From Campylobacter concisus (GTDB lineage: Bacteria; Campylobacterota; Campylobacteria; Campylobacterales; Campylobacteraceae): a stretch of 64,000 nucleotides of DNA. The DNA lies in the NCBI RefSeq assembly GCF_002913045.1, contig NZ_PPAF01000004.1:1-64000 (forward strand), in the 5' to 3' direction. The translations under genes were made by a program, and so were the position numbers. Under the pieces are notes generated by a model. The model searched no databases. It saw only the letters and a program-made list of their open reading frames with translations, and was not told the DNA's origin. Below are positions 47,273 through 56,797 of this stretch, in pieces; position 1 is the first letter of the stretch; each line of letters opens with the position of its first letter.

Positions 47273-47965
47273 ATGCAGATAAATTTAGATGACGTAAAGA
47301 TCGAGCCAAGCTGGAAAGAGGTGCTAAAAGATGAGTTTTTGAGCGAAAATTTTGCACGCATCAAAGAGAATTTCTTAAAAGCAAAGAGCGCTGGCGTCGT
47401 CTATCCACCAAGCGGGCTCATTTTTAACGCATTTAATCTAACGCCGTTTCACACCGTAAAGGTCGTCATCCTAGGCCAAGACCCATATCACGGCGCAAAT
47501 CAAGCCATGGGGCTAAGCTTTTCAGTGCCTAGTGGCGTGAGAGTGCCGCCAAGCCTTGTGAATATTTACAAAGAAATTTACGCCGATCTTGGCATAAAAG
47601 AGCCAAATAGCGGCGATCTTACAAAGTGGGCAAAGCAAGGCGTGCTGCTTCTAAACTCTACCCTTAGCGTTAGTGCTGGGCTTGCAAATTCTCACGCTAG
47701 CTTTGGCTGGCAGGGCTTTACAGACGCAGTTATAAGAAAGATTAGCCAAAATTTACAAAACGTAGTTTTTATGCTCTGGGGCAACCCAGCCAAGGCAAAA
47801 GCACCGCTTATAGACGCTAGCAAGCACCTCATCTTAGAAGCAGCCCACCCAAGTCCGCTAGCTCGTGGGGCATTTTTTGGCTGCAGGCACTTTTCAAAGG
47901 CAAATATCTACCTAGCAAACCACGGCAAAACGCCCATCGAGTGGGACTTAAACGCTCAAATTTGA
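47273..47965 (+). CDS. ung: Uracil-DNA glycosylase
   Basis: Removes uracil from DNA. The 230-residue family 1 protein has the catalytic water-activating Asp70 in GQDPYHG and the minor-groove loop AHPSPLA near 195. Other conserved blocks, GVLLLNS near 127 and VFMLWGNPA near 165, are in place. Divergent from the YbaK gene. Confidence 0.96.
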   Translation: MQINLDDVKIEPSWKEVLKDEFLSENFARIKENFLKAKSAGVVYPPSGLIFNAFNLTPFHTVKVVILGQDPYHGANQAMGLSFSVPSGVRVPPSLVNIYKEIYADLGIKEPNSGDLTKWAKQGVLLLNSTLSVSAGLANSHASFGWQGFTDAVIRKISQNLQNVVFMLWGNPAKAKAPLIDASKHLILEAAHPSPLARGAFFGCRHFSKANIYLANHGKTPIEWDLNAQI

Positions 47966-47966
47966 G

Positions 47967-48260
47967 CTATTTTTTAAGCTCACTAAGAAGTTTATTTACC
48001 TTTTCAAGCTCGCTTTTGCAAAATTTCTCGTCATTATTTTGCATTATCATCGCCTCTTGACCGCTTTGTCTTTGCTTAAACTCATCAAATTTAAGCTCAA
48101 AAAGCCTTAACGCCTTTTCATCATTTGCAAGTCGTTTGCTCTCTTTGGCATAGAGCTCGTCAAGATAGAGTCTACTTTGTTTGATATATTCATTGCAAAC
48201 ATCGTTTGCATGGACTAAATTTACGCTAAGTAAAATGGCAAAAATGGCTATTTTTTTCAT
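47967..48260 (-). CDS. Small exported protein of unknown function
   Basis: A 97-residue protein with a signal peptide (MKKIAIFAILLSVNLVHA). The mature 79 residues are almost all helical and charged, with two Cys (DVCNEY and KFCKSE) that could pair, giving a helical hairpin. No recognised family. It converges on ung, one base apart. Confidence 0.72.
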   Translation of the reverse strand: MKKIAIFAILLSVNLVHANDVCNEYIKQSRLYLDELYAKESKRLANDEKALRLFELKFDEFKQRQSGQEAMIMQNNDEKFCKSELEKVNKLLSELKK

Positions 48261-48340
48261 GTTTTTCCTTGAAATTTTTGCGTTATACTAGCCTTTAAGC
48301 ACTTAAATTTTAAAATGCTCTTTCAAAAAAAGGATAAAAA

Positions 48341-48868
48341 ATGAGACGAAAAGATAGAGAGCTAAGCCGTGAAGATGGCTTAAAAATCATAGATGAATGC
48401 GAATATGCGGTAATTTCATGCGTGGATGATGAGGGAGAAATTTTTAGCGTACCGATCTCGCCTGTTAGAGTTGGTGAAAGCATTTTTATACACGGAGCTA
48501 CCGCTGGCTGTAAAGCAAAACTACTTCAAGATGGACGAAAAGTGGAGTTTGTCTGCATTAGTTTTAACAAAGTCCCACATCTAAACGAAAGTGAGCTTGA
48601 AGAGATAAAGAACGATGGCAAAGCACTTGGTGGTAAGGTCTTTACAACTGAATATAAAAGTGCAATCGCAAAAACAAGAGCCTACGAGGTCGAGGATGAG
48701 ACCAAAAAGTATGAAATTTTAAAAATTCTTAGCCAAAAATACACCGCCTACGCGATGAGTACATTCGATGTGGCTGCGGAATATGGGCTAAAAATCATAA
48801 AAATTTATGAGCTAAAGATAGAAAGCCTTAGTGCAAAGGCTAAAATTTTGCCAAAAACTGCAAAGTAA
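48341..48868 (+). CDS. NimA-like FMN-binding pyridoxamine 5'-phosphate oxidase fold
   Basis: A 175-residue split-barrel flavoprotein of the PNPOx-like family. Typical segments: RRKDRELSREDGLKIIDECEYAVISC near 2-27, VPISPVR near 42 and IFIHGATAGCKAKLL near 50. Relatives reduce nitroimidazoles or small ligands with FMN. The gene precedes rarA with an 11-base gap. Confidence 0.82.
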   Translation: MRRKDRELSREDGLKIIDECEYAVISCVDDEGEIFSVPISPVRVGESIFIHGATAGCKAKLLQDGRKVEFVCISFNKVPHLNESELEEIKNDGKALGGKVFTTEYKSAIAKTRAYEVEDETKKYEILKILSQKYTAYAMSTFDVAAEYGLKIIKIYELKIESLSAKAKILPKTAK

Positions 48869-48878
48869 AAGGATAAAT

Positions 48879-50063
48879 TTGAGCTCGTTAGCACTTATGT
48901 TTAGACCAAAAAATTTAGATGAAATTTGTGGCCAAAAGGCAGTTAAAGCGGCCTTTTTAAAATTTATAGCCACCGGCAAGATCCCGCACTCCATCTTTTA
49001 TGGTCCAGCAGGTTGTGGTAAGACGAGCTTTGCAAGAGCCGTTGCAAGCGGAGCAAACTACGACTTTTACGAGTTTGACGGCGGAAATTTAAAGATAGAT
49101 GACTTTCGCAAAATTTTAAAAAACTACGAAAATGCCTTAAATAAGCCGCTCTTTTTCATAGACGAGATCCACCGCCTTAGCAAAACCCAGCAAGAGGCGC
49201 TTTTGATCCCCATGGAAAACTACAAAGCCCTAGTTATAGGCGCTAGCACAGAAAATCCTTTTTTCACCCTAAGCTCAGGCATCAGAAGTCGCTCGATGCT
49301 CTTTGAGTTTAGGTCACTTAGCAGCAGCGACTTTGAAGAGCTTTTGGCCAAGATAAGGGAGCAAATTTTATTTAGCATAGATGATGAAGCCAAAGAGTAT
49401 CTCTTTAAAAGTAGTGGTGGCGACGCAAGAGCCATGCTAAATTTACTCGAATTTGCCGTCACGCTTGACGAAAATGTAAGCCTAGAAAATTTAAAAACAC
49501 TTCGCCAAAACGCTCTAAAAGAGGGGGCAAAAGAGGACAACACGCATTATGAGCTAGCAAGTGCCTTTATAAAAAGCTTGCGGGGAAGCGACGAAAACGC
49601 CGTCATCTACTACCTAGCAAGACTCATCGATGCTGGTGAAAGCGCAGACTTTATCGCTAGAAGGATGTCGATATTTGCCAGCGAAGACATCGGCAATGCA
49701 AACCCAAATGCACTAAATTTAGCCGCCAGCACGCTTAGCGTGGTAAAAGAGATAGGCTTTCCAGAAGCTAGGATCATACTGGCTCAGTGCGCCGTCTATC
49801 TAGCCAGCTCGCCAAAGTCAAACTCGAGCTACAACGCGATAAATGCTGCCCTAAGATACGTGCAGACAGAAGAAATTTTAAAGATCCCGCCATATCTAAA
49901 AAACCACACAAAAGAGAGCAAAGACTACCTTTATCCGCATGATTTTGGCGGCTGGGTCGAGCAAAAATATCTAGAAAAACCGCTCGTTTTTTACAAAAGC
50001 AAGGGCATAGGCTTTGAAAAAACGCTAAATGAATGGCTAGATAAAATAAAATCTAAGGACTAA
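48879..50063 (+). CDS. rarA: Replication-associated recombination protein A
   Basis: A AAA+ ATPase of the RarA/MgsA family acting at stalled forks, 394 residues. Walker A GPAGCGKTS near 45, Walker B FIDEIHR near 92, sensor region ASTENPFF near 121, and the C-terminal clamp-like domain with SEDIGNANPNAL near 267 are all present. I chose the TTG at 48879 with AAAGG six bases upstream; an ATG 18 bases further in is possible. Confidence 0.93.
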   Translation: MSSLALMFRPKNLDEICGQKAVKAAFLKFIATGKIPHSIFYGPAGCGKTSFARAVASGANYDFYEFDGGNLKIDDFRKILKNYENALNKPLFFIDEIHRLSKTQQEALLIPMENYKALVIGASTENPFFTLSSGIRSRSMLFEFRSLSSSDFEELLAKIREQILFSIDDEAKEYLFKSSGGDARAMLNLLEFAVTLDENVSLENLKTLRQNALKEGAKEDNTHYELASAFIKSLRGSDENAVIYYLARLIDAGESADFIARRMSIFASEDIGNANPNALNLAASTLSVVKEIGFPEARIILAQCAVYLASSPKSNSSYNAINAALRYVQTEEILKIPPYLKNHTKESKDYLYPHDFGGWVEQKYLEKPLVFYKSKGIGFEKTLNEWLDKIKSKD

Positions 50064-50129
50064 TTTTTGGGCTTTACTCTGTCAGATTTATTTATGGCAA
50101 GCATAAGAGTAAATTTTAAAGGTATGTAG

Positions 50130-50249
50130 ATGAATGAGCAAAATTTAGCATACATCACAAATTTAAAGATAGAAGACGTGCCTTGGAGTAGATTAACGAC
50201 GGCTTACGGCAGAGTAAGCGAGTTTCCAGAAATTTTTAAACAACTTTAG
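50130..50249 (+). pseudogene. Truncated gene remnant, family unknown
   Basis: A 39-codon frame with convincing coding character (IEDVPWSRLTTAYGRVSEFPEIF) stops abruptly at TAG. The same frame stays open for about 40 more codons after the stop but with a biased Asn/Gln/Ala composition. I read this as the 5' end of a dead gene. I do not recognise the family. Confidence 0.45.
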
Positions 50250-50676
50250 GCAGCGATCGGCAAGAAAAATTTGACGCAAAGTTTGGCTACCAGCAAGTCA
50301 AACAGCGGACAAAATATGGCAAATCGAGCAAACAACAATGAAGCAAAATTTAACGCCAAAGCCTTTTAAACGCCTTTGATAAAATTTTCAACAAAACCAA
50401 TAGCCAAATACGTTTTACTAAGTTATATCCGCGCAATAAAGATTGCGAATTTCTCAAAAAAGTCATCTAAAACATGCAAAAACATAATTTTAAAAATTAT
50501 CAATCAAAAAACGCCTTAGAGCGTAAAAATATTGGTCGTAAAATCTTGCTAGTAAAAGCAAGTTCACCGCGAGTAAGCCGAAAACTAGCACGAAATTTTA
50601 AGCCAAGCTAAAAAATTTTTCTTATTTATTCTAATTTTATATTTTTTTAAATATACTCGCTCTCTAAACTACACCA
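50250..50676. other. Gap upstream of the symporter gene
   Basis: About 430 bases with no supportable gene. The last 80 bases are T-rich and must hold the symporter promoter. Confidence 0.4.
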
Positions 50677-52110
50677 ATGAAAGTCAAGAAAATGCCTACA
50701 AATTTTGCTGAAATTTTAAATAATTGTGTTGAAAGTATAAATTCATTTCTTTGGGGTCCATACTTCCTTATCGCCCTACTTTGCGGCACTGGACTATTTT
50801 TTACTATTAGGCTTAGGTTTGTTCAAATTTTTAAGTTTAAAATGGGGCTAAGAGAACTTTTTGGGAATTTCTCGCTTCACGGCGAAGCTGCTGGCAAGGC
50901 CGGTATGAGCCAGTTTCAAGCAGTTGCAACTGCGATCGCCGCACAAGTTGGCACTGGAAATCTAGTAGGTGCGACAACAGCTCTTATCATGGGTGGTCCT
51001 GGAGCGATATTTTGGATGTGGTGCGCTGCATTTTTAGGTATGGCTACAAATTTTGCTGAAATTTGCTTAGCTCAAATTTACCGCACAAAAGACGATAGCG
51101 GGCACACGATAGGCGGTCCAGCATTTTATATAAGTCGTGGATTAAAGGGAAAATGGGCAAAAATTTTAGCTGGCTTTTTCGCTATCGCTATCATTATCGC
51201 ACTTGGCTTTATCGGCAATATGGTGCAAGCAAACTCAATCTCAGACGGCTTTAAAGGTGCCTTTGGTATACCTCAGTGGATAACTGGAGCTTTTTTAGCA
51301 ATCGTCTGCGCGGTCATCTTTATAGGTGGCGTAAGGGCGATCGCAAGAGTAGCTGAAAAGATCGTGCCTTTGATGGCCTTACTTTATGTAGGTGTTGGAC
51401 TGATCATTATCGCTTTAAATTTTCACGAAATTCCAGATGCAGTTTTACTTATCTATAAAGCAGCATTTGATCCTTCAGCTGCGTGGGGTGGAGCTACTGG
51501 AGCTAGCATAGCAGCTGCGATGAGATACGGCATAGCAAGGGGTCTTTTTAGTAATGAAGCCGGCATGGGCTCAACTCCGCACGCACACGCCGCAGCTAAT
51601 GTCAAACACCCGGTCGATCAAGCAGTACTTGGCATAATGAGTGTATTTGTAGATACTTTTATTGTTTTAAATATAACCGTTTTTGTAGTGCTCACTGCAA
51701 ATGTTATTAGCTTTGAAAATGGCAAGGCAGTCTTTACAGGCATAACCTTAGTACAAGAGGCCTTCTCATCGCATATCTTTGGCAAGGTTGGCGGTTATAG
51801 CTTTGTAGCGATCTGCCTATTTTTCTTCGCATTTACGACCATACTTGGATGGTACTACTTTGCTGAGATCAATGTGCGCTACCTTTTTGGCGCAAAGGCG
51901 GTCAGGGCGTTTCAAATTTTGGTAGTCGTTTTTGTATTTTTGGGAAGCTTGCAAAAGGTTGATTTTGTATGGAGTCTAGCAGATATGTTTAATGGCTTGA
52001 TGGTCGTACCAAATTTAATTGCTATCATCATTTTAAGCCCTATCGTGGCAAAGCTTTTAAAAGATCACGATGCTGGTAAAGAGTATGATGTGAAAGATTA
52101 TTTGAAATAA
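50677..52110 (+). CDS. Alanine/glycine:cation symporter (AGCS family)
   Basis: A 477-residue inner-membrane transporter with about 11 helices. The family signatures are present: AIAAQVGTGNLVGATTAL near 85 and the substrate-binding GLFSNEAGMGSTPHAHAAA near 290. It takes up alanine or glycine with Na+ or H+, relevant for an amino-acid-using Campylobacter. The ATG start has no strong ribosome site. Alone in its unit. Confidence 0.92.
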   Translation: MKVKKMPTNFAEILNNCVESINSFLWGPYFLIALLCGTGLFFTIRLRFVQIFKFKMGLRELFGNFSLHGEAAGKAGMSQFQAVATAIAAQVGTGNLVGATTALIMGGPGAIFWMWCAAFLGMATNFAEICLAQIYRTKDDSGHTIGGPAFYISRGLKGKWAKILAGFFAIAIIIALGFIGNMVQANSISDGFKGAFGIPQWITGAFLAIVCAVIFIGGVRAIARVAEKIVPLMALLYVGVGLIIIALNFHEIPDAVLLIYKAAFDPSAAWGGATGASIAAAMRYGIARGLFSNEAGMGSTPHAHAAANVKHPVDQAVLGIMSVFVDTFIVLNITVFVVLTANVISFENGKAVFTGITLVQEAFSSHIFGKVGGYSFVAICLFFFAFTTILGWYYFAEINVRYLFGAKAVRAFQILVVVFVFLGSLQKVDFVWSLADMFNGLMVVPNLIAIIILSPIVAKLLKDHDAGKEYDVKDYLK

Positions 52111-52184
52111 ATCTTTACAGCATCTTTAGAAAATTTACTAATAATTAATTTTTAAATCTCTTGTTTAGGATATTTTATTAGAAG

Positions 52185-52260
52185 TGGTGGCCCCGAATGG
52201 ACTCGAACCATCGACCACTACCATGTCAAGGTAGTGCTCTACCAACTGAGCTACGGGACC
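52185..52260 (-). tRNA. tRNA-Val (GAC)
   Basis: The reverse complement folds as a 76-nt cloverleaf with acceptor GGTCCCG/CGGGGCC, encoded ACCA and anticodon loop TTGACAT (anticodon GAC). Confidence 0.96.
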
Positions 52261-52271
52261 AAAGATTTAGG

Positions 52272-52277
52272 ATTATA
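52272..52277 (-). promoter_or_regulatory. -10 box of tRNA-Val
   Basis: TATAAT on the minus strand, 12 bases before the mature tRNA 5' end. Confidence 0.55.
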
Positions 52278-52338
52278 TTTTATTTTCTATTTTATTTAGC
52301 TTAATTCTTTAGTAATTAAATTTATTTATAAGCAGTAA

Positions 52339-52832
52339 ATGCAATGGATAAATTTAGAATTAGCTAACGCTTGCTTCGCAGTTATCGGTAAAGATGAAAA
52401 CTACCCGGCGGTCAATATCGACAAACTCACACACCGTCATAAAACTCCTTGATAGCGATAAAGAGCTAAAATGTGCAAGCTGCCACTATGATGCAGGACA
52501 TAGCACTAGCTTTGGAAATTACCTTGAATACTGGAAGCCAATATATAAAAATTTATGAAAATAAGATGTTGGAGCAAAAGATTGATACTAAGAAAAAAAT
52601 TTTGAGAGATGATTATAACCCTACAAAAGAGGAAGATGAATTTTTAAAGCAAAAGGCTGATAGGAATAATACATAGTTAGCGGGGCGGAGTTTAAACTTT
52701 CCAGTAAATCAGGTAAGTACTTTAATCTTGCCTAATTTTATCTCTTACGTAAAGCTTTTTAATACAAATTTTATTATAAAGATATAGATAAATCTAAATT
52801 GGCAAAATTTATAGAAATACTAAAGATAAAAT
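52339..52832 (+). pseudogene. Frameshifted gene remains beside tRNA-Val, with a haem-type CXXCH
   Basis: Coding-like sequence runs in pieces across frames: MQWINLELANACFAVIGKDENYPAVNIDKLTH, then after a shift VIKLLDSDKELKCASCHYDAGHSTSFGNYLEYWKPIY, then after a shift at an A-run YENKMLEQKIDTKKK to a stop at 52676. Further on, SGAEFKLSSKSGKYFNLA, FYLLRKAF and YYKDIDKSKLAKFIEILKIK share one frame broken by two stops. CASCH is a possible haem site. I do not recognise the family. These are one or two dead genes. Confidence 0.45.
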
Positions 52833-52928
52833 AATAAATTTTAGTTTTTAAAATTTAAGAAATCTGTATAAGCTTTTTGTTTTAAGGTATTCTAGCGATA
52901 TTTGACAAGCATTAGAGCAGAAATACTT

Positions 52929-53684
52929 TTACCCATATGATTTATTTATAAACTGAACTATCTTTGAAAAAGGTTTTAGAAGAAACATTAATGGATTTAT
53001 ATAAAGCCCATTGGCCTGCCACGCTCTATATGACTCAATATTTGCTTTTATAATATTTTTAATACTTTTGTTGCTTTCACCACCCATCCTCATTTTGACA
53101 AAAACCTCATCAACATAACTACTTGTGATCTTGCATTTTTCAAAAAATCTTAACATAAGCTCATAGTCAGCAGCAATTCTAAATCCAAGATCAAACATTC
53201 CATATTTTTTATAAATTTCACTTTTAACAAAAAAAGTAGGATGTGCAGGGTGCCAACCAGACCTAAAAAGACCATCTTGATATTTTTTTGACTTCCAATA
53301 TCTTACAACTTTTTTTGGATTATTTGCATCTACGTATTCAAGATTTGCATATACACTATCGGTATTGCTATTTAAAAACTCATCAGCCACTATTTGCAAA
53401 ATTTTATCACTGGCATAAAAATCATCACTATTTAATATACCCACAATATCCCCAGTAGCCATCCTAATGCCTTTATTCATAGCATCGTATAGACCATTGT
53501 CCTTTTCGCTAATAAATTTGATCTTATCGCCATAGCTTTGAACTATCTCAATAGTACCGTCAGTACTAGCTCCGTCTACAACGATATACTCTACATCTTT
53601 ATAGCTTTGATTTAAAACAGAATTTATAGCATCTCTTATAGTTTTTGCATTGTTCCATACTACCGTTATGATTGATATTTTCAA
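52929..53684 (-). CDS. Family 2 glycosyltransferase
   Basis: A 251-residue GT-A enzyme that adds one sugar to a lipid-linked or LOS acceptor. The N-terminal SIITVVWNNAKTI, DGASTDGT near 37, the nucleotide-sugar segment SEKDNGLYDAMNKG near 60 and the DXD-like NSDDF near 84 are intact. It is most similar in layout to the second GT2 at 57544-58359. It is the last gene of the minus-strand glycan locus and overlaps its neighbour by four bases. Confidence 0.88.
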   Translation of the reverse strand: MKISIITVVWNNAKTIRDAINSVLNQSYKDVEYIVVDGASTDGTIEIVQSYGDKIKFISEKDNGLYDAMNKGIRMATGDIVGILNSDDFYASDKILQIVADEFLNSNTDSVYANLEYVDANNPKKVVRYWKSKKYQDGLFRSGWHPAHPTFFVKSEIYKKYGMFDLGFRIAADYELMLRFFEKCKITSSYVDEVFVKMRMGGESNKSIKNIIKANIESYRAWQANGLYINPLMFLLKPFSKIVQFINKSYG

Positions 53685-54832
53685 TTTTTGTTCTCCAGAA
53701 TATTTTTATAAATTTCAATCTGCTTTTCAATAACATACTCATTTTCATATTGCTTTACACTCTCTTTTGCAGCCGTTGAAAGTCTATCGTAGCTCTCAAA
53801 GTCATATGATCTTTCTATCACGCTTTTTAGCTCATCAGGCCTACTTAAAAATCCATTTATGCCGTCTTCTATAAAATCTTGACGAGTTCCTATATCATAT
53901 CCTATAACAGGCACTCCTATACTCATAGCTTCGATAATAGTTAAACCAAAAGTCTCGTACAAAAGTGATGGCTGCAACAAATACTTTGAATGTGAGACGA
54001 TAGTCATAGTCTCTTCCCTTGAGCACTTTCCTTTAAATATTATGTTTGGCTTTTTATATTTTTGTCTAAGCTGCGCTTCAATATCTCCGCCACCAACAAT
54101 GGTTAAAATATACTTTTCGTCCAGCTGATCCCAAATTTCTAAAAGCCTCAAAATTCCCTTTGACTCTTCTATCCGCCCTACATATACATAGCCATATTTT
54201 TGTGTCTCCGTATTAAAGCTCATTTGTAAGCTATTTGGCTTTAAAATAAGCTTGTCCCCGTCTACTCCAAGACTTTTAATCTTATCTTTTTGAAAATTTG
54301 TTAAAACAAAAAAGTAATCAATGTTTTTAAAAACCCCAGATAATTTATAAAACCAAAAAGCTAGCTGTGCCACAAAACTTTGCAAAAGCGACTTTCTATA
54401 ACATCTATTTAAAATGCCAGACAAAGAAAATTTTTTATGCATGCAAATTTCACAAATACCAAAACCATCTCTATATAAGATCCCAGATATGCACCACAAT
54501 CTATAATTATGTAGAGTATGGATCACTTTTGTTTTACTATCTTTAGCTGCCTTAAAAACAGCAGGCGTAAGAAGCGGAAAAAAGTTGTGAACATGAACAA
54601 TTTCAATACCATTTTTTTTTATTATTTCTCTAACCTCTTTGTAATATTTTTTTGAAAACCATATCTCAAAAAAAAGCTTAAATTTATTTATATCATCATT
54701 TGAGACTTCATAGTAAAAAACATTTTCACATCCCAGCTTTTTGCGCAAGGCGTTTAGCTCATTTTTATAAACAATATCCTCACCGCCAATATTCTTTGAT
54801 TGGTATTTATTGTGGATTATTAGAATTTTCAT
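53681..54832 (-). CDS. Family 4 glycosyltransferase
   Basis: A 383-residue GT-B enzyme. The N-terminal half opens with KILIIHNKYQSKNIGGED. A Cys-containing segment (CISGILYRDGFGICEICMHK) near 130-150 could bind a metal. The C-terminal half has VGRIEESKGILRLLEI near 222 and the E-x7-E site YETFGLTIIEAMSIGVPVIG. Retaining transfer from a nucleotide sugar is expected. It overlaps both neighbours by four bases. Confidence 0.87.
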   Translation of the reverse strand: MKILIIHNKYQSKNIGGEDIVYKNELNALRKKLGCENVFYYEVSNDDINKFKLFFEIWFSKKYYKEVREIIKKNGIEIVHVHNFFPLLTPAVFKAAKDSKTKVIHTLHNYRLWCISGILYRDGFGICEICMHKKFSLSGILNRCYRKSLLQSFVAQLAFWFYKLSGVFKNIDYFFVLTNFQKDKIKSLGVDGDKLILKPNSLQMSFNTETQKYGYVYVGRIEESKGILRLLEIWDQLDEKYILTIVGGGDIEAQLRQKYKKPNIIFKGKCSREETMTIVSHSKYLLQPSLLYETFGLTIIEAMSIGVPVIGYDIGTRQDFIEDGINGFLSRPDELKSVIERSYDFESYDRLSTAAKESVKQYENEYVIEKQIEIYKNILENKN

Positions 54833-55854
54833 AAGTATGAGCTTATTTGCTGTATATCTTTGGCATTAATATCATAGCTATCAGCATTGCTACATAAATT
54901 TTGCAATAATGTATCGTCAAAATTTCTTATTATTTGCGTAAGACTATTTTTGTTAGCAGGATCAAACACAAAGCCATTTATACCATTTTTGATTAATTCA
55001 GAAGATCCGCAACGATCGCTTACCAAAACCGGTAGTCCAAAATACAACGCCTCCTCTACCACCAACCCCCAAGGTTCGATCAAACTAGGCAAAATGAAAA
55101 CATCGTTTTTGGCAAATTCGTCACCCATAAATTTATTTTCTACAGCTCCTCTAAAGATTATATTTTTATTTGAAATAGACTGCAAAAACTCCTGCTGCTC
55201 CCCAACACCGATAATAGTGAGGGTAAAATTTGGCATAGCATTAAAAATCTCTACTATAAATTTTAAATTTTTGATATCCACAATCCTGCCAATATATAAA
55301 AATCTACCACTAAATTTCTTTTGAGTTTTTATAAATTCTGGTTTGTTTATAATGCCAACACCATTTGTGACTTTTACTTCTCCTTGAAATTTTAATGCTT
55401 TTAGCAAATCATAATGCAAGCTACCAGAGGCAAAAACAGTAGAAATCCTTGACAAAAAGATCTTTTTTATAAAACCCTTTAATCCCTTATAACTACTTTC
55501 AAAGATAGTTGACTCAAGAGCCAGGCAATTTTTGCCTTTTTTGCTCATAAAAGCTATATACCAAAATTCTGGCAAATCCCATCCGCTAACCAAAATCTTC
55601 TTAAATTTTACTCTGCTGAGTATGGTTTGAATAGCCAGTATATTTTTAAAAATTTTTCTTGTTTGAAAATTTCCTTGATATAAAACCTCATAATCAAACA
55701 ATACATCATTTACGCTAGAAAAATTATTTGAGCGTTTTTCTGAAGTATCCGATGAGATAAATATCACAAATATCTTTAATCTTTTTGCCAGTTCATTATA
55801 TAAATTTACTTTGTAAAAAGCTGGTATATGTGTAATTATCAAATAATCATACAT
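54829..55854 (-). CDS. Family 4 glycosyltransferase
   Basis: A 341-residue GT-B enzyme. Nucleotide-sugar binding is marked by YIGRIVDIKNLKFIVEIF near 194 and the donor-site segment PSLIEPWGLVVEEALYFGLPVLVSD near 255. The N-terminal domain is short. It overlaps the downstream GT4 by four and the acyltransferase by eight bases. The acceptor is unknown. Confidence 0.86.
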   Translation of the reverse strand: MYDYLIITHIPAFYKVNLYNELAKRLKIFVIFISSDTSEKRSNNFSSVNDVLFDYEVLYQGNFQTRKIFKNILAIQTILSRVKFKKILVSGWDLPEFWYIAFMSKKGKNCLALESTIFESSYKGLKGFIKKIFLSRISTVFASGSLHYDLLKALKFQGEVKVTNGVGIINKPEFIKTQKKFSGRFLYIGRIVDIKNLKFIVEIFNAMPNFTLTIIGVGEQQEFLQSISNKNIIFRGAVENKFMGDEFAKNDVFILPSLIEPWGLVVEEALYFGLPVLVSDRCGSSELIKNGINGFVFDPANKNSLTQIIRNFDDTLLQNLCSNADSYDINAKDIQQISSYL

Positions 55855-56797
55855 ATTTAAAAACCAACCAATTTTTATTTTTCTCTTTAATAAAAATTAC
55901 AAGAGATAGTAACACTATAGAAATAATAAATTTAAACAACCAGTAATCAGATTGTAAAGCCTTTTGAACAACTATGTGAGCGATATTGTTAGTATATGGG
56001 TGCAGTATAAAAAGTAGCATGGTGTTGCTGCCCCATATTTTGATAAATTTACTATTTAATCTTATATTTTTTATGCAAAAAATAAGCCCATAGACGAAAG
56101 AGACAGTCCAAATCACATTTAAAAATTTGTTAGAATAAACCTTACTTGCCATGTCCAAATTTAAGTTAAATCCAAAAAGATAGATCGCCACAAGCACTGT
56201 AAAAGACAGCAAAACCAATATATTAGGCAATCTTTTTTCAAAAATAATATTCCCCACATAGACAAACATAAATGAGTTAAGGGCATTATCAATCCCAAAT
56301 GGGAGATCGATATAAAAGCTAGCCATAAATAAAAACACAACTACAAGTGATTGTAAGAGCAAGCTAGGTATTTTATTTTTTATCAAATATAAAAATACTC
56401 TTGAAAAAAATAGTGCTGGCAAAAACCATAGCACGAAAGCATAGGTGTTGCAAAGTCCAGCGAAATCCATATCTATAAAAATTCCCTTGATCTCATGTGT
56501 ATAATCTAGAGCCTCTCTATGTAGCAGATATCTTTTTAGTATCTCTATAAAAAGACCAACAATAGAAAAAATAAAGTATGGGATCATTAATCTTTTAAAA
56601 TTTTTAACTACAAAATCTTTAAAATGGGTTTCAAATTTTATAAAAAAGCCAGAGACCATAAAAAACAGCGGCATATGCCAAGTATATATGAAGCCATTTA
56701 GTGGGAAATTTATATGACCTAATATAACCGACAATATTCCTATGAATTTTAAAGTATCAACCCATTCAACTCTTTGTTGCACAATAGTTATTCTCAC
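55847..56797 (-). CDS. Acyltransferase 3 family, sugar O-acetylase-like
   Basis: A 316-residue membrane protein with about ten helices, of the OafA/fucose-4-O-acetylase type. The opening VEWVDTLKFIGILSVILGHINFP carries the family His, and a HMPLFFMVSGFF segment follows near 41. It probably acetylates the glycan on the membrane. Start is GTG at 56797; a second GTG at 56782 is possible, and neither has a strong ribosome site. It overlaps the FkbM gene by about 30 bases. Confidence 0.86.
   Translation of the reverse strand: MRITIVQQRVEWVDTLKFIGILSVILGHINFPLNGFIYTWHMPLFFMVSGFFIKFETHFKDFVVKNFKRLMIPYFIFSIVGLFIEILKRYLLHREALDYTHEIKGIFIDMDFAGLCNTYAFVLWFLPALFFSRVFLYLIKNKIPSLLLQSLVVVFLFMASFYIDLPFGIDNALNSFMFVYVGNIIFEKRLPNILVLLSFTVLVAIYLFGFNLNLDMASKVYSNKFLNVIWTVSFVYGLIFCIKNIRLNSKFIKIWGSNTMLLFILHPYTNNIAHIVVQKALQSDYWLFKFIISIVLLSLVIFIKEKNKNWLVFKYV

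Noticed and set aside
52473-52676. 67-codon open frame as an intact small gene
   Set aside because: Its first third overlaps better coding sequence (with CASCH) in another frame, so it is more likely part of a frameshifted remnant.
54887-55324. Plus-strand open frame of 145 codons
   Set aside because: Antisense to a recognisable GT4 gene, no supporting features.
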